NCBI RefSeq assembly: GCF_030272615.1
Contig: NC_081413.1
Span: forward strand, 329,866,802-329,930,801
Reading direction: 5' to 3'
Length of the DNA stretch: 64,000 bases
DNA from: Cryptomeria japonica
Lineage: Eukaryota; Streptophyta; Pinopsida; Cupressales; Cupressaceae
Shown: one piece after another, positions 59,780-64,000 of the stretch
Position numbering within the stretch: the first letter of the stretch is position 1
Layout: each line of letters opens with the position of its first letter
Made by a program: the position numbers and the translations under genes
The notes under the pieces: generated by a model
What the model was told of the DNA's origin: nothing
The model's database searches: none
What the model saw: only the letters and a program-made list of their open reading frames with translations

Positions 59780-60382
59780 GTAAGCCGGGGAGCATTTTCA
59801 CTCTCACTGACCTATTTCCAGTAGCAAATCTAAATCTTTTTTTTTCAAAGCCATGGATGAAGTTACTTTGAGTTTTCTTGTTTGAACATTTCTAGTGGAA
59901 TTTCCATAAGACACTCAATGTGTACCATCTAGTATATTGTACTTCCACTTAACGTTGAGTCTATTATCAAGATGGATTATCGTAACATGGTTTTGATGAT
60001 TTTAAGGGTGAAGGCTTATTTGGAACTAATGGCAGTGTTAGAGTGCTAATCCTTATAAAAGTTGCATTGTTTTGGAGGTGAGAGTATGATCCACAATTTG
60101 GTCAAGGTACTGGGGATTAAATAGGATTCATGCTTGGTAATTAACTATTAGTTAGTTAAAACTCTTGTTTTAATTAGTTATCACTTTTTCAATTGTTGAG
60201 GTGAAGTTCTGCAAATATCTGAAGTCTTAATTGACCCTTTTGAAGAGAAATTTTATGCAAAGTTTTTTATGGATAATAATAAGTTGGTCATTAAATCTAT
60301 TTCACTAGATAGAAGAGGTAGAGACACTTAATCCATGTCTTAAGGATTGACCATGCTATTGCAAAAAAAGGGATATTGGACC
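59780..60382. other. Spacer with a short unexplained open stretch
   Basis: No gene is assigned. On the plus strand about 60,215-60,330 reads as about 36 open codons (LIDPFEEKFYAKFF, NKLVIKSIS), which may be an old transposon coding scrap. The Tat-4 LTR starts at 60,383. Confidence 0.35.
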
Positions 60383-61159
60383 TGTAGACACCTAAAATTG
60401 TCCAGTCTAATAAAATAAATTTTATTTATTTAATTATCTAAGTCTAATTCTTCTATTAATTAAATAAATCTTTATTTATTTAATTAATTCATTTATCCTC
60501 TTCTAGCCTTATTTCTCATTTAAATAAATACATTTATTTATTTAAATTATCCTTTTCCTAAATTAAATAAATATTTTTATTTATTTAATTATCCTACTTC
60601 TTCTATTAATTAAATAAATCTTTATTTATTTAATTAATTCATTAGCTTTTTCTACCCATGACACATGTCATTCATCTCTTAATTCCTACACTACCTACCT
60701 CTTTCATTATTTTGGTATTTCTTATACCTACCCTCTAATCCTAGCCGACCTCTCTTTTTACACCTCTCAATCTTAACCCTCCATTTCTTATTGTGTCTTC
60801 TATTTAAGGAGATGCTTCCTTCATTGTCAAACCCTAATGACTAATGACTGATTTTGGAGTACTTGGCTACACTACGATCCTACTTGCAACCACATTTCGT
60901 TCTTTGTTGAGCTCTTGTGCATATAAAAATCTGAGAGCAAATATATCAAGCAAGATCAATGGAGATAGGAAGAATGGAGATCAAAACCCTATTGGACATG
61001 TGATTGGTATAATCTTTGTGATTTTGAATTATTTGCATTGTCTTAGGTAATCTTCATATGTTATGGTGGATCTTTGTTCATTGTTGGGCTAGGGTTTAGT
61101 GGTTGGATTCATTTAGCCTTTCAATATTGTTATTATTGTATCCATTTTCACCATACACA
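60383..61159 (+). repeat. Tat-4 5' LTR
   Basis: About 777 bp, TGTAGACACCTAAAATTG to CCATACACA. Positions 60,410-60,650 consist of repeated AT-rich inverted blocks (ATTAAATAAAT / ATTTATTTAAT with TTCTTCTATTAATTAAA repeated at about 60,440 and 60,600). It is shorter than the LTRs of Tat-1 and Tat-3. Confidence 0.85.
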
Positions 61160-61162
61160 TTT

Positions 61163-61180
61163 TGGCACGCCCGGTGGGAC
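61163..61180 (+). promoter_or_regulatory. Tat-4 primer-binding site
   Basis: TGGCACGCCCGGTGGGAC, three bases after the LTR end, identical to the Tat-1 site. Confidence 0.75.
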
Positions 61181-61272
61181 TCTTGTCCCTTTGCATTTAA
61201 CGTTTTTGTTGCAGATTTTGCATTTTTGAAGTTGCAGATCGGACAATTTTCGACGACATTTTAGGTTTTTCC

Positions 61273-61527
61273 GCGTTTGCGAGCGTTCGGATCGCGTTTT
61301 TGTGTTTCAGAAGCGTCTGCAATATCGTGAATCGCGTCTGTGTTTTTGTCAGAATTTATTTTGCAGGTTTTTGGAGCCGCGTCTGTGAATTAAAAACGCG
61401 TCTGTGTCGAATCTGCCCGCGTCTGTGTTCGGAAAAAACGTCTGCGTACTGTGAGCGCGTCTGTGCATCACAGAACTGCGTCTGTGTCATACAGACGCGT
61501 TTGTGTCTGGTATAACTGCGTCTGTGC
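61273..61527 (+). repeat. Tat-4 leader array 1: GCGTCTGTG at 19/21-bp steps
   Basis: Core GCGTCTGTG or a close variant starts at 61,273, 61,294, 61,313, 61,334, 61,379, 61,398, 61,419, 61,438, 61,457, 61,478, 61,497 and 61,518. Steps are 21, 19, 21, 45, 19, 21, 19, 19, 21, 19 and 21. The 10 or 12 bases between cores are unrelated to one another. One pair forms an exact small stem (GCGTCTGT ... ACAGACGC at 61,478-61,498). Confidence 0.9.
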
Positions 61528-61899
61528 TTTCTGTTTTGCAATTTTCAAATTTTTCTTTGATTCGGGTTTTCGGATTTTATACTTAGGGTTTCAGATCTGG
61601 TTTATTTTCGGCTAACCCTTGCAGATCTAGCTAACTAAGTTTGTGCAGCTTGCTTTGGAAAAAAAAAAAAAACGTTTTTGTTGAAGGCCCCTTTTTCACA
61701 AAGTCTTTTGGGTTTTCTAAAATTTACCTAACTTGTGTTCTTGCAGGGAGGGGTTATCATTTGAAACAACCCAAACTACTAACAATTTTGTTGCAGGGCC
61801 TTTGCTAGGGTTTTGTAATTTTGTTGTGTGCCTTGTTTTCATAGATTAGCAAACACTTCCATTGGTGCACTAAAATTGAATCATTGTCTTTTGTGTTTT

Positions 61900-62480
61900 G
61901 AGCAATAGGCTCTTTTTGTTTAATCTTTAGAGGGCCTGTCTTCCCGTGTGGTCATTAGGACTACTAGTGAGAAGAGGACAACCCAAGTGGTAGCGAGGAA
62001 AACCCACCTCATCCGAACCACTATAATCAAATGTATTCATGGTGAAAACTATGGATAACGTGTGCTGATTAGTTCATACCGACACTATGTCTCCCCATAA
62101 ACCCGTTTGATCAAATTTATTTGATCATTTGTAGGGCGTAACCCCTACCGGCTGGGAGCCTTTTGTATTTACAGAGCTGAAAGTGCCGCATGTATGGCCA
62201 CACGAGCGGATGCCTTTACTAGCACCTTTTTGTTTTAGAAGCCCAAATCCTTCTAGTTGTTGAGGCAGGAGGTCGGACCTCTGGTAGCGGCCCACACACA
62301 CACGGTTCTTAGTAGAGATACAAAGTTCGCCATGGGGAGTTTTCATGGGGACTGATGCTTGGCTGACCCGAGAAGTGAGTGCCGAGGGTGGAGTCAGTGA
62401 GGTCAAGCATCTAAGTATCCGCTCTGAATAGCGTAGCCTTGGGGGTAAAACCCTATGTGGGATCAACAACTATTGTCTTG
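61900..62480 (+). other. Conserved leader block of Tat-like elements (Tat-4 copy)
   Basis: Reverse-complement match to 27,790-28,440 in Tat-1. Shared landmarks are GAGGTCGGACCTC/GAGGTCCGACCTC, AGTAGAGATACAAAGTTC, GGGAGTTTTCATGGGG, GATGCTTGGCT, GAGAAGTGAGTG and TCAAGCATCTAAGT. It is better conserved between elements than the rest of the leader and has no shared long frame. Confidence 0.8.
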
Positions 62481-62740
62481 GCCAGCCCTAAAATTTGTGC
62501 TTGTCTTATGCTAAACACTCAAACATTCAAGACTAAACAACAAAACATTGTGTCTTTTGTGTCTTCAAGTGTATGCAAAACTTTTTACATCAAACAACAC
62601 ACTTTTGGAGTCTAGACAGTTTGCAAACATTGAGTCATCAACATTGTGTCCTCTTGTCACGAAAAACAGTCAAACAGTCGGATTTGGTCACAACAAAACA
62701 ACTTCACAGATTGGAAAAATTGTACGAAGTTTACAGAAAC

Positions 62741-62889
62741 GCGTCTGTGTCTGTTTTAACCGCGTCTGGGTCATCTAAGCGCGTCTGTGAAGGGCATAAT
62801 AGCGTCTGTGTTTTTAGCAGCGTCTGTGTCGAACAGAGACACGTCTGTGTCTGTGAATCGCGTCTGTGAAGAATACGGAAGCGTCTGTG
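62741..62889 (+). repeat. Tat-4 leader array 2: GCGTCTGTG at 19/21-bp steps
   Basis: Cores start at 62,741, 62,762, 62,781, 62,802, 62,820, 62,841, 62,860 and 62,881; steps are 21, 19, 21, 18, 21, 19 and 21. The core is the same as in array 1, 1.2 kb away, and the intervening bases again differ. Confidence 0.9.
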
Positions 62890-63385
62890 TCTAGAATTGA
62901 AAATTTTTACAGTCCAGCAAATAAAGGAAATCAGTTTCAGAATACTTGAGCTTCCTAGGTTGTCTCTTCAGGTTTCATCTAGCATTCAACCTGTCCTAAG
63001 GTCTCATACAGTCCATCATTGCTTTACATCTCATTTTACATTCATACTTGTCTAAAAACTTGAGTCAAAAAGGTCACTTGCTTGTCCTCACTATACTCTT
63101 TCAACACACTACATACAACTACACTTTGCTAAGTGGTCCCTCATCAAGGTTTCTTACCTTTGGGTCTCATTTGGTCTTACTTAGAGTCAAGGTCAGCTTA
63201 CCTCATCAAGAGAAACGATCCTCTCTTTGGAAGTCACACCTACTCTACTACTTACATACTTGGTCTTACACTTTGGACATTGCAAGTACACCTCAAGATT
63301 CATTTACATTCCATACAACTCTTGGTCTTCCATACTCTTTTCACTTTTCATCTAGTCTCTCACATCTTGGTCAAACACCTAGTTC

Positions 63386-64000
63386 ATGGTTGAAACCCGC
63401 CTTCAAAAATCTAGGAGAATAGCTAAAGAAGCTCAAGAGTCCGCAAACATGAGTTCTTATGAGTATGACAATGATTTATTCTACAATCCTGAGCACACTA
63501 CATTACCAGACATGAATGTTTATAGAAACAATCCAAATGTGGAAAGCGCAAATACTATAAACAACAATGCTACACACAATGACAATGTTGACAACTCTTC
63601 AATGCTATCAGAAGACATAGAAGAATCCATAATGAATCCTCATTTCAATAGATTGGTTGAAGAGATAATGAGGAGAGATCGTCAGTACTTTTTACACATG
63701 ATGGCACAAAGTGGAGCTAAAATACCGCATGATTTTGACTTATCTCAACTTATGGAAAGTCGACCCTCACAACAAACTCAACCCAACATGGATCAAAGGA
63801 GACCAAATAGTGGAGGAAATAGAGGACCGAATAATATGATGCCTGAGTCACCATCAGTTTGCTTCAAAAACCAGCAATCCCACATACACAAGCTCAAACG
63901 TATGATACTTACACTCAAAGACCATCATGGAGGCCTTATGCAGACAAATATGCACAATTACATGCTCAAGGTATGGATCAATCAAAACAAGTGGATACTC
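63386..64000 (+). other. Tat-4 gag, N-terminal part
   Basis: Begins MVETRLQKSRRIAKEAQ, comparable to the MVETRRQREIRE start of Tat-3 gag. It continues with an Asn/Asp-rich linker and a helical FNRLVEEIMRRDRQYFLHMM segment. The capsid-like domain would lie outside the window. At least one break is present. Confidence 0.7.

Larger units (their letters stand above)
60383..64000 (+). mobile_element. Tat-4: 5' end of a Tat-like gypsy element, runs off the window
   Basis: Plus strand: 5' LTR (60,383-61,159), PBS (61,163-61,180), a 2.2-kb leader with two GCGTCTGTG arrays around a conserved block, then the start of gag at 63,386. Relation to Tat-1 is shown by the identical PBS, the shared leader block and the TGTAGACACC LTR start; to Tat-3 by the leader architecture and the MVETR gag start. 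Only the 5' part is in view. At least one break is visible in gag. Confidence 0.8.

Noticed and set aside
60215-60330. 36 open codons (LIDPFEEKFYAKFF...) before the Tat-4 LTR
   Set aside because: Too short to assign; probably an old transposon scrap or chance.
61273-62889. CRISPR-like look: constant repeat with unique spacers
   Set aside because: The repeats are 9 bp and spacers 10-12 bp, far too short. The host is a plant and the array sits in a retroelement leader.

Overview
The window looks like nuclear DNA of a seed plant, most likely a gymnosperm (conifer). The reasons are two long, apparently intronless PLS-class PPR genes whose repeats have a wording familiar from conifers, AT-rich spacers, and dense, old, nested Ty1/copia and Ty3/gypsy retrotransposons. 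I see no rRNA, tRNA, bacterial or organellar genes. The taxon is an inference.

Layout. 1-1,052: end of a gypsy-type LTR. 1,053-~5,080: decayed copia element (Copia-1, +) with integrase, RT, RNase H and 3' LTR. ~5,274-8,664: 5' part of a Tat-like gypsy element (Tat-3, -). 8,665-9,066 and 31,180-~31,455: two halves of one old copia RT (-), split by Copia-2 (9,067-31,179, +). Copia-2 is a copia-type element with a gag-like region and a long unrecognised coding region, but no recognisable pol. Its 3' LTR was in turn split by Tat-1 (16,700-31,061, -), a 14.4-kb Tat-lineage gypsy element with two equal 1,089-bp LTRs and a GTTAT target duplication. ~31,455-33,389: gag-side fragment of another gypsy element (-). 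35,835-40,990 and 54,380-59,757: two copies of an old segmental duplication, each holding a DYW-class PPR gene on the minus strand. The first PPR gene (37,889-40,942) looks intact; the second (56,676-59,734) has a frameshifted DYW domain. Between the copies lie a decayed pogo-like DNA transposon (ORF 43,537-46,080) with large, permuted inverted repeats and fold-back hairpins, and the 3' end of another Tat-like element (Tat-5, +). 60,383-64,000: the 5' end of a further Tat-like element (Tat-4, +), running off the window.

The host genes with a likely function are the PPR pair, whose class acts in organellar RNA editing. The most unusual signal is in the non-coding leaders of the Tat-like elements. 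Each carries arrays of very short motifs at strict spacing: exactly 21 bp in both clusters of Tat-3, mostly alternating 19/21 bp around the 9-mer GCGTCTGTG in both clusters of Tat-4, and 24/25 bp just upstream of gag in Tat-1. The core sequences differ between elements while the architecture (PBS, array, conserved block, array, gag) is largely kept. A second conserved array, of small hairpins, lies between integrase and the polypurine tract in Tat-1 and recurs in Tat-5. Retroelement parts are described as fossils only.
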